A stretch of 64,000 bases of DNA, taken from positions 62,001-126,000 of the forward strand of contig NZ_JANFOJ010000001.1 in assembly GCF_024385605.1 (NCBI RefSeq), written 5' to 3'. The position numbers and the translations under genes are program-made. The notes beneath the pieces were generated by a model that was given only the letters and a program-made list of their open reading frames with translations, was not told the DNA's origin and made no database searches. This document shows positions 7,793-19,483 of this stretch, piece after piece. The DNA comes from Sporolactobacillus sp. STSJ-5 (lineage in GTDB: Bacteria > Bacillota > Bacilli > Bacillales > Sporolactobacillaceae). Within the stretch, counting starts at the first letter, position 1. Every line of letters begins with the position of its first letter.

Positions 7793-9148
7793 TCAGCTTA
7801 AACCCATTGCTTCTGAGGGTTCATTTTCCGCAATGCGCACATATACACCTTCATTTATTGGATAGCCTGTTTTTATGAGCTTAACACGGACCAATTTTCC
7901 AACAATATCCTTAGATGGATATTTAAATTTCACTTTTAGATAGTTATCAGTAAATCCTACAAAATAACCATCAGGTTCGCGGTGATTCAAGGGTTCCTCC
8001 GGAATGACTTCCAGCACTTGATTAAGATACTTTTCTGCATAGTCCGCTGAAAGTTTGGTTGACAATTCAATCAAGCGGTTAACACGATCATGCTTGACTT
8101 CATCAGGGACTTGATCCGGCATGCCTGCTGCCGGCGTACCCGTTCTCTGCGAATATGGAAAAACATGGAGTTCTGAGAAATGAAGATCCCGAATGAAATC
8201 ATAGGTTTCCTGAAACTCTTCATCTGTCTCTCCCGGAAAACCGACAATGACATCCGACGTCAGAGCAAAATCAGGCAGTGCTTCACGCAAGCGCGCAATT
8301 TTCTCCGCAAAAAAACCTGTTTTGTATTTGCGGTGCATGCGCTCGAGCACACTGTCCGAACCTGCTTGAAGCGGAATATGAAGATGTCTGGCCAGAATCT
8401 TTGATTTGCCCACAACATCAATCACTTCATCAGTGATTTGGCTCGCTTCAATTGAAGAGATTCTCAAACGCTTCAACCCGCGCACATTCTTCTCTAAATC
8501 GCGCAGCAGCTGCGCGAAATTGTAATTGTCCATGTCTTCGCCATAGCCTGCCGTATGTATTCCGGTCAGAACAATTTCCTTATAGCCGGCGTCGACCAGC
8601 TGCTGTGCCTGCTTCAACACATTCTCAGGTTCGCGGGAGCGTAAAAGTCCACGTGCCCAAGGAATCACGCAAAATGTGCAAAAGTTATTGCATCCTTCTT
8701 GAATCTTCAGTGATGCCCGTGTTCGATCCGTAAACTCGGGAACATCCAATTCTTCGTAAATTTTCGCTTTCATAATATCACTTACACCGTTAATCGGTTC
8801 CCGATCTTTCCGGTACTGATCAACGAACCCAAGCAAGCGATTACGGTCTTGCGTACCGACAACAATATCTACCCCGGGTATAGACATGACTTCAGCAGGT
8901 GAGGTCTGAGCATAACAGCCCGTCACGCAAATAACAGCATCCGGATTGTTGCGAATGGCACGACGAATCGTCTGTCGGCTTTTTTGGTCGCCCGTATTTG
9001 TTACCGTGCATGTATTAATGACATAAACATCTGCATGTCTTTCAAATTCAGCACGATCATAGCCGCTCTTCTTAAAAAGCTGCCAGATCGCTTCGGTTTC
9101 GTAATGATTGACTTTGCATCCTAAAGTGTGAAAAGCAACAGAGGGCAT
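7793..9148 (-). CDS. mtaB: tRNA (N6-threonylcarbamoyladenosine-C2)-methylthiotransferase MtaB
   Basis: A 451-residue radical-SAM methylthiotransferase (YqeV) that converts t6A37 to ms2t6A37 in ANN-decoding tRNAs. Three N-terminal cysteines of the UPF0004 domain are visible (LGCKVN, NTCTVTN, VTGCYAQ). The radical-SAM CxxxCxxC is CNNFCTFC near residue 155, and a C-terminal TRAM domain follows about residue 370. It starts two bases after rsmE with GAGGTG overlapping the rsmE end, so it is translationally linked. It is the last gene of the dnaJ-prmA-rsmE-mtaB series, with a terminator downstream. Confidence 0.95.
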   Translation of the reverse strand: MPSVAFHTLGCKVNHYETEAIWQLFKKSGYDRAEFERHADVYVINTCTVTNTGDQKSRQTIRRAIRNNPDAVICVTGCYAQTSPAEVMSIPGVDIVVGTQDRNRLLGFVDQYRKDREPINGVSDIMKAKIYEELDVPEFTDRTRASLKIQEGCNNFCTFCVIPWARGLLRSREPENVLKQAQQLVDAGYKEIVLTGIHTAGYGEDMDNYNFAQLLRDLEKNVRGLKRLRISSIEASQITDEVIDVVGKSKILARHLHIPLQAGSDSVLERMHRKYKTGFFAEKIARLREALPDFALTSDVIVGFPGETDEEFQETYDFIRDLHFSELHVFPYSQRTGTPAAGMPDQVPDEVKHDRVNRLIELSTKLSADYAEKYLNQVLEVIPEEPLNHREPDGYFVGFTDNYLKVKFKYPSKDIVGKLVRVKLIKTGYPINEGVYVRIAENEPSEAMGLS

Positions 9149-9150
9149 TT

Positions 9151-9918
9151 TTAATCATCCACCTCACAATTTAGTAATTCAAAATGATAGGAAATTGCTG
9201 ACAACAGATAGATTGCTGCCGTCTCGGTTCTCAATATTCTTGGACCAAGTCCGCAAAGTAAAAAGCCATGATCTTCAAGTTTCTTTGCCTCATCGACAGT
9301 AATACCGCCTTCCGGGCCGATAACTGCCAGCAGTCGGTCACCTTTACTCATCTTTTTCAATAGAGTGGGAAATCCAGCCTGTGCACCGGATTTAGCCGTC
9401 TCCTCAAAAGCAACCATTTTAAAGGGGTAGGAGGTCCCAAGGGCGATCAATTGATCAAGGCCCATTGGTTCGCTCAGCTTTGGAATATACAGGCGATGAG
9501 ATTGTTCTGCGGCTTCCTTGCTGATTTTCTCCAGACGAAGCCGTTTTTTGTCCTTTTTATCTTTTTTCCAAAGCGCTATTGATCGCTGGGCTTGAAAAGG
9601 GATAAAAAGGGAGGCGCCGCATTCCGTCCCCTTTTGAATGATTGTATCAAATTTATCGGCCTTGGGTATGCCTTGAGCAACGGTCACCTGAATGGGAAGC
9701 TCAGGATTGTTCGTCATTTTTTGCTTAATGATTGCGCAGACCTGTCCTTCATCAGTGCTCTCAATAGAACAAAGATAAGCTTCCCCTTTGTTATTGGCAC
9801 AAATAAGCGGATCAGAAGGCTTCATGCGCATCACCTTTTGAATATGACGAGCATCATCACCGGTAATGACAACTTTATTTTCAGTAAAATGATCCTCAGG
9901 AATAAAGTAACGCTGCAT
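9151..9918 (-). CDS. rsmE: 16S rRNA (uracil(1498)-N(3))-methyltransferase RsmE
   Basis: The protein begins MQRYFIPEDHF and has 255 residues. A 13-codon longer frame is rejected because the family starts here and AGAAGG lies just upstream, inside prmA. RsmE methylates U1498 in helix 44 of 16S rRNA. It has an N-terminal PUA-like domain and a SPOUT knot with the signature AVIGPEGGIT near residue 190 and GPRILRTETA near residue 220. The start codon lies one base after the prmA stop, indicating coupling. Confidence 0.95.
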   Translation of the reverse strand: MQRYFIPEDHFTENKVVITGDDARHIQKVMRMKPSDPLICANNKGEAYLCSIESTDEGQVCAIIKQKMTNNPELPIQVTVAQGIPKADKFDTIIQKGTECGASLFIPFQAQRSIALWKKDKKDKKRLRLEKISKEAAEQSHRLYIPKLSEPMGLDQLIALGTSYPFKMVAFEETAKSGAQAGFPTLLKKMSKGDRLLAVIGPEGGITVDEAKKLEDHGFLLCGLGPRILRTETAAIYLLSAISYHFELLNCEVDD

Positions 9919-9919
9919 T

Positions 9920-10864
9920 TCAATTCGCCTTCTCAGCGACGAGGGCAACCCAGTCACCGGAGTCCAATTCTTCGATCACGCGCAATCCGGATTTAATAAG
10001 TGCTTCTTCCACTTGATCTTTTTTCGGTCTGATGATGCCTGAAGCAATAAGTTTGCCATCTTTTTGCAATAGATTTGCGACTCCGCCTTCTGCCAACCGG
10101 ATCACAAGTTCGGCAAGAAGATTGGCAACAACAATGGTATACTTGCCTTCGACATTGTCAGAAAGGTTGTTGCGGCTGACCGAAACAACATCTTGAACTT
10201 TATTCAATTTGACATTAATTTTGGCAGATTGAACAGCTACTTGATCCAAATCCACTGCAGTGACCCTCGCTGCCCCCAACTTTGCCGCCGCAATGGACAA
10301 TACACCGGTGCCGGTTCCGACATCAAGCACCTCAGCATGTTCAGACAAATATTTTTCAAGTGCCTCAATACAGAGCACGGTTGTCGGATGTGTCCCTGTA
10401 CCGAATGCCATTCCGGGGTCAAGCTCAATCACCTTTCGATTCGGATCATCCGGTTGAAATTCTTCCCATGTAGGAGCGATATAAAAATGTTCACCTACAC
10501 GCACCGGTTTATAATACTTTTTCCAAGCGGTTGCCCACTCTTCCTCATTATGCTCGCTGAACGTAAGACGCCCATCACCCATGTCGATATCATACAAAAG
10601 AAGGTTGTTCAGCGATTGCTTAATTTCTTCAACCGTTTCTCCAAGAAAGCTGTTGACAGGCAAATACGCTTTTACGTTTACGCCTTCAATCGGATAGTCA
10701 GCGGGATCAAGTGAATATTCCGCACCGTCATCGGATTGAAATGTTTTTTGCAGATCCTGAGAATCTTCAATAACGACACCGCCTGCGCCGGCTTCATAGA
10801 GAACATTAGTCACCGACTCGATCGCTTCTTCAGTTGTATGAATACAAATTTCCGACCATCTCAT
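9920..10864 (-). CDS. prmA: Ribosomal protein L11 methyltransferase PrmA
   Basis: A 314-residue SAM-dependent methyltransferase that trimethylates ribosomal protein L11. The SAM-binding loop VLDVGTGTGVLSIAAAKLGA lies near residue 180 and the catalytic-site VVANLLAEL near residue 245; the N-terminal L11-binding domain covers about residues 1-100. The family is normally 310-320 residues. It sits 62 bp after dnaJ with no terminator between, the conserved dnaJ-prmA-rsmE order. The nearest good ribosome binding site (AAGGAG) is 16 bases from the ATG, unusually far, so initiation may be weak. Confidence 0.95.
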   Translation of the reverse strand: MRWSEICIHTTEEAIESVTNVLYEAGAGGVVIEDSQDLQKTFQSDDGAEYSLDPADYPIEGVNVKAYLPVNSFLGETVEEIKQSLNNLLLYDIDMGDGRLTFSEHNEEEWATAWKKYYKPVRVGEHFYIAPTWEEFQPDDPNRKVIELDPGMAFGTGTHPTTVLCIEALEKYLSEHAEVLDVGTGTGVLSIAAAKLGAARVTAVDLDQVAVQSAKINVKLNKVQDVVSVSRNNLSDNVEGKYTIVVANLLAELVIRLAEGGVANLLQKDGKLIASGIIRPKKDQVEEALIKSGLRVIEELDSGDWVALVAEKAN

Positions 10865-10926
10865 CGCGTAAGTGGATTCGCTCCTTGTAGATGTTTCATT
10901 TTTTATTCATTGCTTAAAAAGAGTGA

Positions 10927-12057
10927 TCAATCAGCCTTAAATACTTTTTTCATCTTGCCAAGGATGCCTTCATCATCTTCACTTAATTTATTTCCACTAA
11001 GTTCAGCAAGTTTCTTGAAAACTGCTTTTTCTTCAGTGGACAGATGCTTCGGTGTGACAACCTTAACGGTGACATGTTCATCGCCTTGACCATAGCCTCT
11101 GACATTCTTGATTCCCTTGCCTCTCAGGCGAAATTTGGTGCCGGTCTGAGTTCCTGCAGGAATACGCAGCTTCACGTTTCCATACAGAGTCGGTACTTCG
11201 ATTTCATCGCCAAGTGCTGCTTGGGCAAAATTCAAAGGAACATCCAATAAGACATCATCACCGGCTCGTTGGTAATATTTATGCGGCTTGACACTGAATA
11301 CAATGTACAGATCTCCTGACGGTCCTCCGTTCACTCCTGGTTCACCATGACCGGATAAACGAATCTGCTGGCCGTCGTCAATACCCGCAGGAATCTTGAC
11401 TTCGATCTTTTTGTTCACTTTCATCTTGCCTGTGCCTGCACAAGTTCCGCATGGATTCTTAATAATCTTGCCGGTGCCGTGGCAGTACGGACAAACGCGT
11501 CGATTCACAATACGTCCAAACGGTGTATTCTGTTCCTGATTCAATTGCCCGGTACCGTGACAATGAGAACATTGTGCCGGCTTAGTACCCGGCTTCGCAC
11601 CGGTTCCGTGACAAGTCGTACATGTTTCTTCCTTCGGTATCCGGATATCGGTAGTTTTGCCGAACGCGGCTTCTTCAAAGGTAATTGACATCTCGTATTG
11701 CAGATCCGATCCCTGACGCGGAGCATTAGGATCACGGCGTCTCGAACCGCCGCCATTAAAAATTTGATCAAAGATATCGCCGAACCCGCCAAAGTCGGCA
11801 CCGCTGAACCCTTGAGCTCCGCCAAAGCCTCCTTGATTCGGGTCTGCCTCGCCAAATTGATCATACTGCGCTCTTTTTTGAGGGTCACTTAAAGTCTCGT
11901 AGGCCTTTGTGACCTCTTTAAATTTTTCCGGCGCATCCGCATCTTTATTTACATCGGGATGGTATTTTCGTGCCAGTTTTCGAAACGCTTTTTTAATTTC
12001 ATCCTTCGAGGCGTCTTTATTTACGCCTAGGATTTCGTAATAATCCCGCTTACTCAT
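10927..12057 (-). CDS. dnaJ: Chaperone protein DnaJ
   Basis: A 376-residue type I Hsp40 co-chaperone that delivers substrates to DnaK and stimulates its ATPase. The J domain with HPD lies at residues about 1-70, then a Gly/Phe-rich linker (about 75-115). Four zinc-binding CxxCxGxG repeats lie at about 140-215 ([32 protein letters not shown]), followed by the substrate-binding C-terminal domains. The ATG at 12057 is chosen over an in-frame TTG at 12060 because GGGAG sits seven bases before it. It is the last gene of the HrcA-controlled operon, 186 bp after dnaK. Confidence 0.97.
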   Translation of the reverse strand: MSKRDYYEILGVNKDASKDEIKKAFRKLARKYHPDVNKDADAPEKFKEVTKAYETLSDPQKRAQYDQFGEADPNQGGFGGAQGFSGADFGGFGDIFDQIFNGGGSRRRDPNAPRQGSDLQYEMSITFEEAAFGKTTDIRIPKEETCTTCHGTGAKPGTKPAQCSHCHGTGQLNQEQNTPFGRIVNRRVCPYCHGTGKIIKNPCGTCAGTGKMKVNKKIEVKIPAGIDDGQQIRLSGHGEPGVNGGPSGDLYIVFSVKPHKYYQRAGDDVLLDVPLNFAQAALGDEIEVPTLYGNVKLRIPAGTQTGTKFRLRGKGIKNVRGYGQGDEHVTVKVVTPKHLSTEEKAVFKKLAELSGNKLSEDDEGILGKMKKVFKAD

Positions 12058-12243
12058 CAAATCACTCCCGAAATGATTTCACATAGAGTTTATCATATCA
12101 TTCGCTTGACTGCTTAAGCAAGAAAAAGCCAAAGCCAGAAACCATGTCCGACTTCGACTTTCTCACAAAAAATTGCTTTCAGGCTTAATCATGGAAGCTG
12201 CAAAGCGCTCCGTTGAACAGATCAATAACTAGCGTATGACTGA

Positions 12244-14106
<1,863 letters not shown>

Positions 14107-14143
14107 CTAATATTTAAAAAACATTAAGTTTGAACCGTCTAAA

Positions 14144-14788
14144 TCAAGAGCTGACCTTCACCATTGCCGGACGTATCACTCGGCCATTAAGTGTATAGCC
14201 CGCTTGAAGCACCTGTATAACTGTGCCTGATTCATGCTCGCCGCTTTCTTCCTGCATCACGGCTTGATGTACGTTGGGATCAAACGGGTGATGCAAAGAA
14301 GGAATTTCTTCAACGCCTTCTTTTTTAAGCGCGCTTTCCAATTTCGACAAAACCATTTCCATTCCCTTTTTTAAAGCCTGAGCATCTTCAGACACAGCTT
14401 CGACTGCAAGTGCACGTTGAAAATTATCAAGCGTCTCAAGCATATCAGAGACAAGTTCCTGAGCCCTGAACTTGCGTGCATCTGCTTTTTCTTTGCTCGT
14501 GCGTTTACGAAAATTATCAAAGTCTGCTTGCGTTCTGAGCCGCTGATTCGTCGCTTCGTCTGCTTGCTTTTTCAGCTTATCAATTTCCGCTGTCTGCTCA
14601 GCAATTTTCTTCAAGAGCACATCAGTATCCGGAGTGGCTTTGTCAGTACTCTCGGCGTCAGCACTTTTCGGATCACCTGCGGAATTGGCCGCCGCAGCTT
14701 CGGCGGTTTCACCCTCAGTCTGCTTTTTTTTCATTTCTTCTGTTTCTTCGTTTGTTTTGTTTGTTTCTTTATTTGCCTGCTCTGTCAT
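14144..14788 (-). CDS. grpE: Nucleotide exchange factor GrpE
   Basis: A 214-residue DnaK nucleotide-exchange factor. The N-terminal 60 residues are disordered and very Glu/Lys/Ala/Thr-rich. A long coiled coil follows (about 60-115), then the core FDNFRKRTSKEK and the C-terminal beta domain with VIQVLQAGYTLNGRVIRPAMVKV. It is slightly longer than many GrpE proteins because of the acidic N-terminus. ATG start with AGGAGGTGAGCC upstream; it lies 29 bp after hrcA. Confidence 0.96.
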   Translation of the reverse strand: MTEQANKETNKTNEETEEMKKKQTEGETAEAAAANSAGDPKSADAESTDKATPDTDVLLKKIAEQTAEIDKLKKQADEATNQRLRTQADFDNFRKRTSKEKADARKFRAQELVSDMLETLDNFQRALAVEAVSEDAQALKKGMEMVLSKLESALKKEGVEEIPSLHHPFDPNVHQAVMQEESGEHESGTVIQVLQAGYTLNGRVIRPAMVKVSS

Positions 14789-14817
14789 AGGCTCACCTCC
14801 TGAAAGTAATGAAAGAA

Positions 14818-15852
14818 CTAGCGATCATGCCGCTCTTGTTTATTAAGATTCTCGGTCAGCAATTTGGAAACCATGTCAATCAGTGTGATAACACGCGGAT
14901 ATGCCATTCGTTTCGGGCCGATCACCGCGACCGTTCCTAGGTGCTCGCCTCCGACCGAATAGGTAGTCGTAATCAAGCTGCAGTCCTCAATGCCATTCAG
15001 TTTATTCTCGCGTCCTATGCGAATATGCAAGCCATTGGACGGCATACTCATTAATTCGCGAATGAGCTCTTTTCCTTCAAGCACGTCTAGAAGCGGTATG
15101 ATTTTATCAACATCCTGAAATTCCGGCTGAGCCAGCATATTGTTTTTTCCGCTATAAAAAATCTGCTCCGGATCACTAATCGTAAGACTGTTATTCAACA
15201 AAGTCATGACGCGCTTGTAATCGCGAACATGCTCGCGAAGCACACCGGAAATCTCAGCATTCAAACGGCTTTGGAGTTGATATAGCGGCACCATGTTCAG
15301 CTTGTCATTCAAAATGTTGACTATTTTTTCAATATCATCCGCATTGATTGATTTGGGGATTGCAACGACTCGATTTTCCACATGGCCGGTATCGGTTACG
15401 ATAATCAGAACAGCTTGATTCTGATTGAGCTTAACCATCTGAATGTGTTTCAGCTTCATTTCCAAAAGTTCGGGACCAAGCATGATCGCCGTGTAATTCG
15501 TGAATTCGGAAAGAATCTTAGCCGTCACACGAATCAGTTCCTCGGTCTCGGAAAGTCTCTCATGATAGGCATGACGTATATTTCCAAGCTCGTCATCGGA
15601 AAGCAAGGCCGGCGACAACAAATGATCAACATAAAAACGATAACCCTTTTCCGACGGCACTCTCCCGGAGGAGAGATGTGTTTTCTCAAGATAACCCATC
15701 TCTTCCAGATCTGCCAGTTCGTTTCTGATCGTTGCCGGGCTGAATGTGACATCTTCCCTCTTAGCAATGGATCGCGAACCGACCGGCTCTGCAGAGACAA
15801 CATAGTCATTAACCAGTAATTGCAGCAAAAACAATTGACGATCAGTTAACAT
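14818..15852 (-). CDS. hrcA: Heat-inducible transcription repressor HrcA
   Basis: A 344-residue repressor that binds CIRCE and turns off the dnaK (and usually groE) operons; its activity depends on GroE. The winged helix is at residues about 1-75 with the family motif EPVGSRSIAKRE, and TFSPATIRNELADLEEMGYL follows. The start used is the ATG at 15852 (MLTDRQLFLLQ); a longer frame would start at a GTG inside the CIRCE arm and is rejected, because AGAGGTG lies nine bases before this ATG. First gene of hrcA-grpE-dnaK-dnaJ. Confidence 0.97.
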   Translation of the reverse strand: MLTDRQLFLLQLLVNDYVVSAEPVGSRSIAKREDVTFSPATIRNELADLEEMGYLEKTHLSSGRVPSEKGYRFYVDHLLSPALLSDDELGNIRHAYHERLSETEELIRVTAKILSEFTNYTAIMLGPELLEMKLKHIQMVKLNQNQAVLIIVTDTGHVENRVVAIPKSINADDIEKIVNILNDKLNMVPLYQLQSRLNAEISGVLREHVRDYKRVMTLLNNSLTISDPEQIFYSGKNNMLAQPEFQDVDKIIPLLDVLEGKELIRELMSMPSNGLHIRIGRENKLNGIEDCSLITTTYSVGGEHLGTVAVIGPKRMAYPRVITLIDMVSKLLTENLNKQERHDR

Positions 15853-15869
15853 CTCATGGATCACCTCTG

Positions 15870-15896
15870 TTAGCACTCGTTCTTCCTGAGTGCTAA
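15870..15896 (-). promoter_or_regulatory. CIRCE operator (HrcA binding site)
   Basis: TTAGCACTC, nine bases, GAGTGCTAA: a perfect CIRCE inverted repeat. It lies 18 bp upstream of the hrcA ATG and just downstream of the promoter's -10 box, the standard arrangement for autorepression of the hrcA-grpE-dnaK-dnaJ operon. Confidence 0.98.
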
Positions 15897-15907
15897 TTCT
15901 ACATTAA

Positions 15908-15936
15908 AATTTACCAACTTCGTTCCTGTTTGTCAA
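15908..15936 (-). promoter_or_regulatory. Sigma-A promoter of the hrcA-grpE-dnaK-dnaJ operon
   Basis: On the minus strand TTGACA, a 17-bp spacer and TAAATT. Transcription would start about 15900, so the CIRCE element covers the start of the transcript. Confidence 0.8.
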
Positions 15937-15952
15937 ATGTTTTAGGACATTC

Positions 15953-17098
15953 TTAAGAAATTAAAAAGGCTTCAAAAACATTGTTTCCTAAAAAAACACC
16001 TTTTTGAGTCAATGCGAGCCGGTCGTCCCGCTCATGAAGCAGGCCCTGTGCCTTTAATTGTTCTATTTCTTTGCCATATATTTGCTCAATCGGTCGACCG
16101 AATTTTTCATTGAAGTGTTCGATACTGACGCCTCTCATAAGACGAAGTCCGAGAAACATTTCTTCCTCCATTTTCTCAGTAACTGTTACTTCATGCTCGG
16201 AGACTCTCGCGTTCCCTTGTTCACGAACATGCTCAATATACTTTTTCACCGGGCCGGCATTGGCATAGCGAACACCCTTCCAATACCCATGTGCACCCGC
16301 TCCAATACCGTAATATTCTTCATTGTGCCAGTACATTGAATTATGAATGCCTTCATAACCCGGCTTTGCAAAATTACTGATCTCATAATGATGAAGTCCA
16401 TGTTTCTCAAGCTCCAAGATAATTTGACCGTACATGTCGGCTTCAATATCTTCTCCGGGCAGCTTCAGACTTCCGCTTTTCATTCGATTATAAAAAATAG
16501 TTTTCGGCTCAAGCTGGAGCGAATAAATCGATATATGCGGTGTTCCAAGGCTTAAAGCGCGTTCCAGTGACTCATGCAGAACGGTTTCAGTCTGTCCCGG
16601 CAGTGCAAACATCAAGTCAAGTGTAATATTATCAAATCCATGTTCTTGTGCAAGCCGAATTGCATTCTCCGCATCTTTTGCTTCATGCGCCCTGCCGATT
16701 TTCTTCAGCAGGTGATTGTCAAAGGTTTGGACACCGACACTGAGCCGAGTGACACCAAATCGTTTCATAATCTCCAGTTTCGCTTCATTTAAGCTCTCCG
16801 GATTCGCTTCAACCGTAAATTCTTTAATCGACGGACTCATTAAATAGTGTTTAATATCAATAAAAAGCCGTTCAAATTGTTTTTCATTAAGTGCGGTCGG
16901 TGTGCCACCGCCAATATAGATGGTCTCAGGCAGCCCGTCCGCTCCATAGCTCCGCATTTCCAAAGCGAGTGCGTCCAAGTAATCGTCAACCGGCTGATTT
17001 TTCATAAACACCTTATTAAAATCGCAGTAATAACAAATGTGGTCGCAAAAGGGGATATGGATATATGCCCCGCGTCGCACCTGGCGGTTAATCATCAT
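15953..17098 (-). CDS. hemW: Radical SAM heme chaperone HemW
   Basis: A 381-residue radical-SAM protein of the HemN-like family, now regarded as a heme chaperone and not a coproporphyrinogen oxidase. The cluster motif CDHICYYC lies near residue 18 (CxxxCxxC plus C in the HIPFC context), and the GGGTPTAL motif lies near residue 65. Its ATG overlaps the lepA stop by 11 bp, so the two are co-transcribed; only a weak GGATGAG ribosome binding site is present. The ATG pair at 17098/17095 cannot be separated by sequence. Confidence 0.93.
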   Translation of the reverse strand: MMINRQVRRGAYIHIPFCDHICYYCDFNKVFMKNQPVDDYLDALALEMRSYGADGLPETIYIGGGTPTALNEKQFERLFIDIKHYLMSPSIKEFTVEANPESLNEAKLEIMKRFGVTRLSVGVQTFDNHLLKKIGRAHEAKDAENAIRLAQEHGFDNITLDLMFALPGQTETVLHESLERALSLGTPHISIYSLQLEPKTIFYNRMKSGSLKLPGEDIEADMYGQIILELEKHGLHHYEISNFAKPGYEGIHNSMYWHNEEYYGIGAGAHGYWKGVRYANAGPVKKYIEHVREQGNARVSEHEVTVTEKMEEEMFLGLRLMRGVSIEHFNEKFGRPIEQIYGKEIEQLKAQGLLHERDDRLALTQKGVFLGNNVFEAFLIS

Positions 17099-18911
17099 GA
17101 CTCATCCGGAACACAGACATGAACGCTTCCTGCGGTACTTCGACACTGCCGACCGCTTTCATCCGTTTCTTGCCTGCTTTTTGTTTCTCAAGCAGCTTGC
17201 GCTTACGTGACACATCGCCGCCGTAGCACTTAGCGAGCACATTTTTTCGAAGGGCTTTGATCGTTGATCGAGAAATGATCTTCTGACCAATCGCCGCCTG
17301 AATCGGCACTTCAAATTGCTGGCGCGGAATCAATTCTTTCAACTTTTCAACAATCGCTTTGCCGCGGTCATAAGCGAATTCTTGATGCACGACAACCGAG
17401 AGCGCATCCACTTTTTCACCGTTGAGCAAAATATCCATTTTCAACAAATCACTCACGCGATAGCCGTCCATCTCGTAATCCAGCGAGGCGTAGCCTTTCG
17501 TGCTTGATTTAAGGATATCAAAAAAGTCGTACATAATCTCAGAAAGCGGCAGATCATAAATCACATTCGTTCGATTGGCATCGAGATATTCCATTGTTTG
17601 GAATTCCCCACGTTTTCTTTGACAAAGCTCCATAATGGCACCAACGTAGTCATTCGGTGTCATTATTGTTGCCTTGACATAAGGTTCTTCAACCTCAGCG
17701 ATGTATTTGCGCTCCGGCATTTCCGATGGATTACCCACGCGTACACTAGAGCCATCAGTTAATTTAACATTATAAATAACACTTGGTGCTGTCGCGATCA
17801 AATCAATGTTGAATTCGCGTTCCAATCGTTCCTGAACAATATCCATATGCAGCAATCCGAGAAATCCGCAACGGAAGCCAAAACCGAGTGCTTCTGATGT
17901 TTCCGGTTCGTACTGCAACGCGGAGTCGTTCAATTCAAGTCGACCGAGCGCCTCTCTCAGATCTTCATATCGAGCCGTATCAATCGGATACAGTCCGCAG
18001 TACACCATTGGGTTCATCTTACGATAGCCTGGCAGTGGCTTGTCCGCGGGGTGCTCAGCATGCGTCACCGTATCGCCCACTTGCGTATCATGAACGGACT
18101 TTATAGAAGCTGTAAGGAAGCCAACGTCTCCAACGGATAATTCTTCGCGATTTTCAATCTTCGGCGTCGAAACACCGACCTCCAGTACCTCGAATGTTTT
18201 TCCGTTCGCCATCATTTTAATTTGATCGCCGACACGAACGGTTCCTTCGACGACACGGATATACACGACAACACCGCGATACGCATCATAGAGCGAGTCA
18301 AAGATCAGCGCTTGAAGCGGCGCATCCGGATCACCGGCCGGCGCAGGAATTTTTTCAATAATTTGAGCGAGAATTTCATCTGTTCCAATCCCGGTTTTTG
18401 CTGACGCAAGGACCGCATCGGATGCATCGAGACCAATCACATCTTCTATTTCCTGTTTCACTCGGTCAGGGTCGGCATTCGGCAGATCAATTTTATTAAT
18501 AACCGGGATAATCTCCAGGTTGTTTTCTAAAGCAAGATAGACATTCGCCAAGGTCTGCGCCTCAACGCCTTGCGCTGCATCCACAACAAGCAGCGCACCT
18601 TCGCATGCGGCAAGGCTTCGTGAGACTTCATAAGAAAAGTCGACATGCCCTGGCGTGTCGATTAAATGAAAGATGTACGTCTCGCCGTCTGGCGCTGTAT
18701 AATTTAATTCAACCGCGTTCAGCTTGATTGTAATTCCGCGTTCACGTTCAAGATCCATCGCGTCTAGCGTCTGCGCCTTCATTTCTCTTTGCGTAAGCGC
18801 TTGTGTCGCTTCCAATATACGATCGGCCAATGTTGACTTGCCATGATCGATATGAGCGATGATTGAAAAATTACGGATCCGCGATTGACGCGTTCCTTGT
18901 TTCTCTGACAT
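17088..18911 (-). CDS. lepA: Elongation factor 4 (LepA)
   Basis: A 607-residue translational GTPase resembling EF-G but with the LepA-specific C-terminal domain; it affects ribosome biogenesis and back-translocation under stress. GTP motifs are AHIDHGKST near residue 16, DTPGHVDF near residue 78 and NKIDLPNA near residue 132; the C-terminal domain ends [18 protein letters not shown]. The ATG at 18911 ([11 protein letters not shown]) has GGAGG seven bases upstream, so a longer frame is rejected. Downstream hemW overlaps. A terminator upstream separates it from yqxA. Confidence 0.97.
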   Translation of the reverse strand: MSEKQGTRQSRIRNFSIIAHIDHGKSTLADRILEATQALTQREMKAQTLDAMDLERERGITIKLNAVELNYTAPDGETYIFHLIDTPGHVDFSYEVSRSLAACEGALLVVDAAQGVEAQTLANVYLALENNLEIIPVINKIDLPNADPDRVKQEIEDVIGLDASDAVLASAKTGIGTDEILAQIIEKIPAPAGDPDAPLQALIFDSLYDAYRGVVVYIRVVEGTVRVGDQIKMMANGKTFEVLEVGVSTPKIENREELSVGDVGFLTASIKSVHDTQVGDTVTHAEHPADKPLPGYRKMNPMVYCGLYPIDTARYEDLREALGRLELNDSALQYEPETSEALGFGFRCGFLGLLHMDIVQERLEREFNIDLIATAPSVIYNVKLTDGSSVRVGNPSEMPERKYIAEVEEPYVKATIMTPNDYVGAIMELCQRKRGEFQTMEYLDANRTNVIYDLPLSEIMYDFFDILKSSTKGYASLDYEMDGYRVSDLLKMDILLNGEKVDALSVVVHQEFAYDRGKAIVEKLKELIPRQQFEVPIQAAIGQKIISRSTIKALRKNVLAKCYGGDVSRKRKLLEKQKAGKKRMKAVGSVEVPQEAFMSVFRMSHDD

Positions 18912-19041
18912 AATTGTTCCTCCTGCTTCCAAAAAACATCACTTAATCTCGATTATATCAATCCCGAAGGAACGTTTCAATGAAGAACCCAAAAGCTTAC
19001 ATCAGCTGAGTTTCTCTTGAGGCAAAGCTTCTGATAAAATG

Positions 19042-19069
19042 AAAAACCGGTCAGGATTCCCGACCGGTT
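19042..19069 (-). terminator. Terminator between yqxA and lepA
   Basis: On the minus strand AACCGGTC and GACCGGTT form a perfect 8-bp stem, followed by TTTTTCATTTT, just after yqxA. It isolates the gpr/yqxA transcript from lepA. Confidence 0.75.
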
Positions 19070-19086
19070 CGGCATGCAGATGATTA

Positions 19087-19404
19087 TCATGAAACAAAGA
19101 TTTGGATCAAGCCGTCAACAAACGCTGCAAGCGCACTGACTCCCCACAAGAAAAACCGCTGCACTTTATCGGACAACGAATATCCTTTTTGTTCAGAGAT
19201 ACCATTGACCTCTTCACTTTTCGCAGGATTTGGTAAAGAATCCAATTTATTTTGAGGAATCACAATTTGTTGTTCATGGCTAGCCGTACTCGTTGTTTCA
19301 GCCGTCTGGGGCTGCTGCGCGTCGCGAACGGTTACCGCACCGTAAAGTCCGCATATGAGAAGCACCAACAATACGACAAAACATTCAATAACAAAGCGTT
19401 TCAT
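19087..19404 (-). CDS. yqxA: YqxA family (DUF3679) membrane protein
   Basis: A 105-residue protein with an N-terminal membrane segment (residues about 4-25, FVIECFVVLLVLLICGLYGAV) and a C-terminal hydrophobic segment (about 85-103). It has the form of YqxA, which in B. subtilis lies between spoIIP and lepA and is connected to sporulation. Here it lies between gpr and lepA, with spoIIP absent from the locus. ATG start with AAGGGAG upstream. Function unknown. Confidence 0.8.
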   Translation of the reverse strand: MKRFVIECFVVLLVLLICGLYGAVTVRDAQQPQTAETTSTASHEQQIVIPQNKLDSLPNPAKSEEVNGISEQKGYSLSDKVQRFFLWGVSALAAFVDGLIQIFVS

Positions 19405-19483
19405 TTGTTCGCCGCTCCCTTCGCCTTAGGGCTTGTCCTTTGTTCGTTGCTTCATCTTATGCCGGATCGCAGCAAATCATGTA

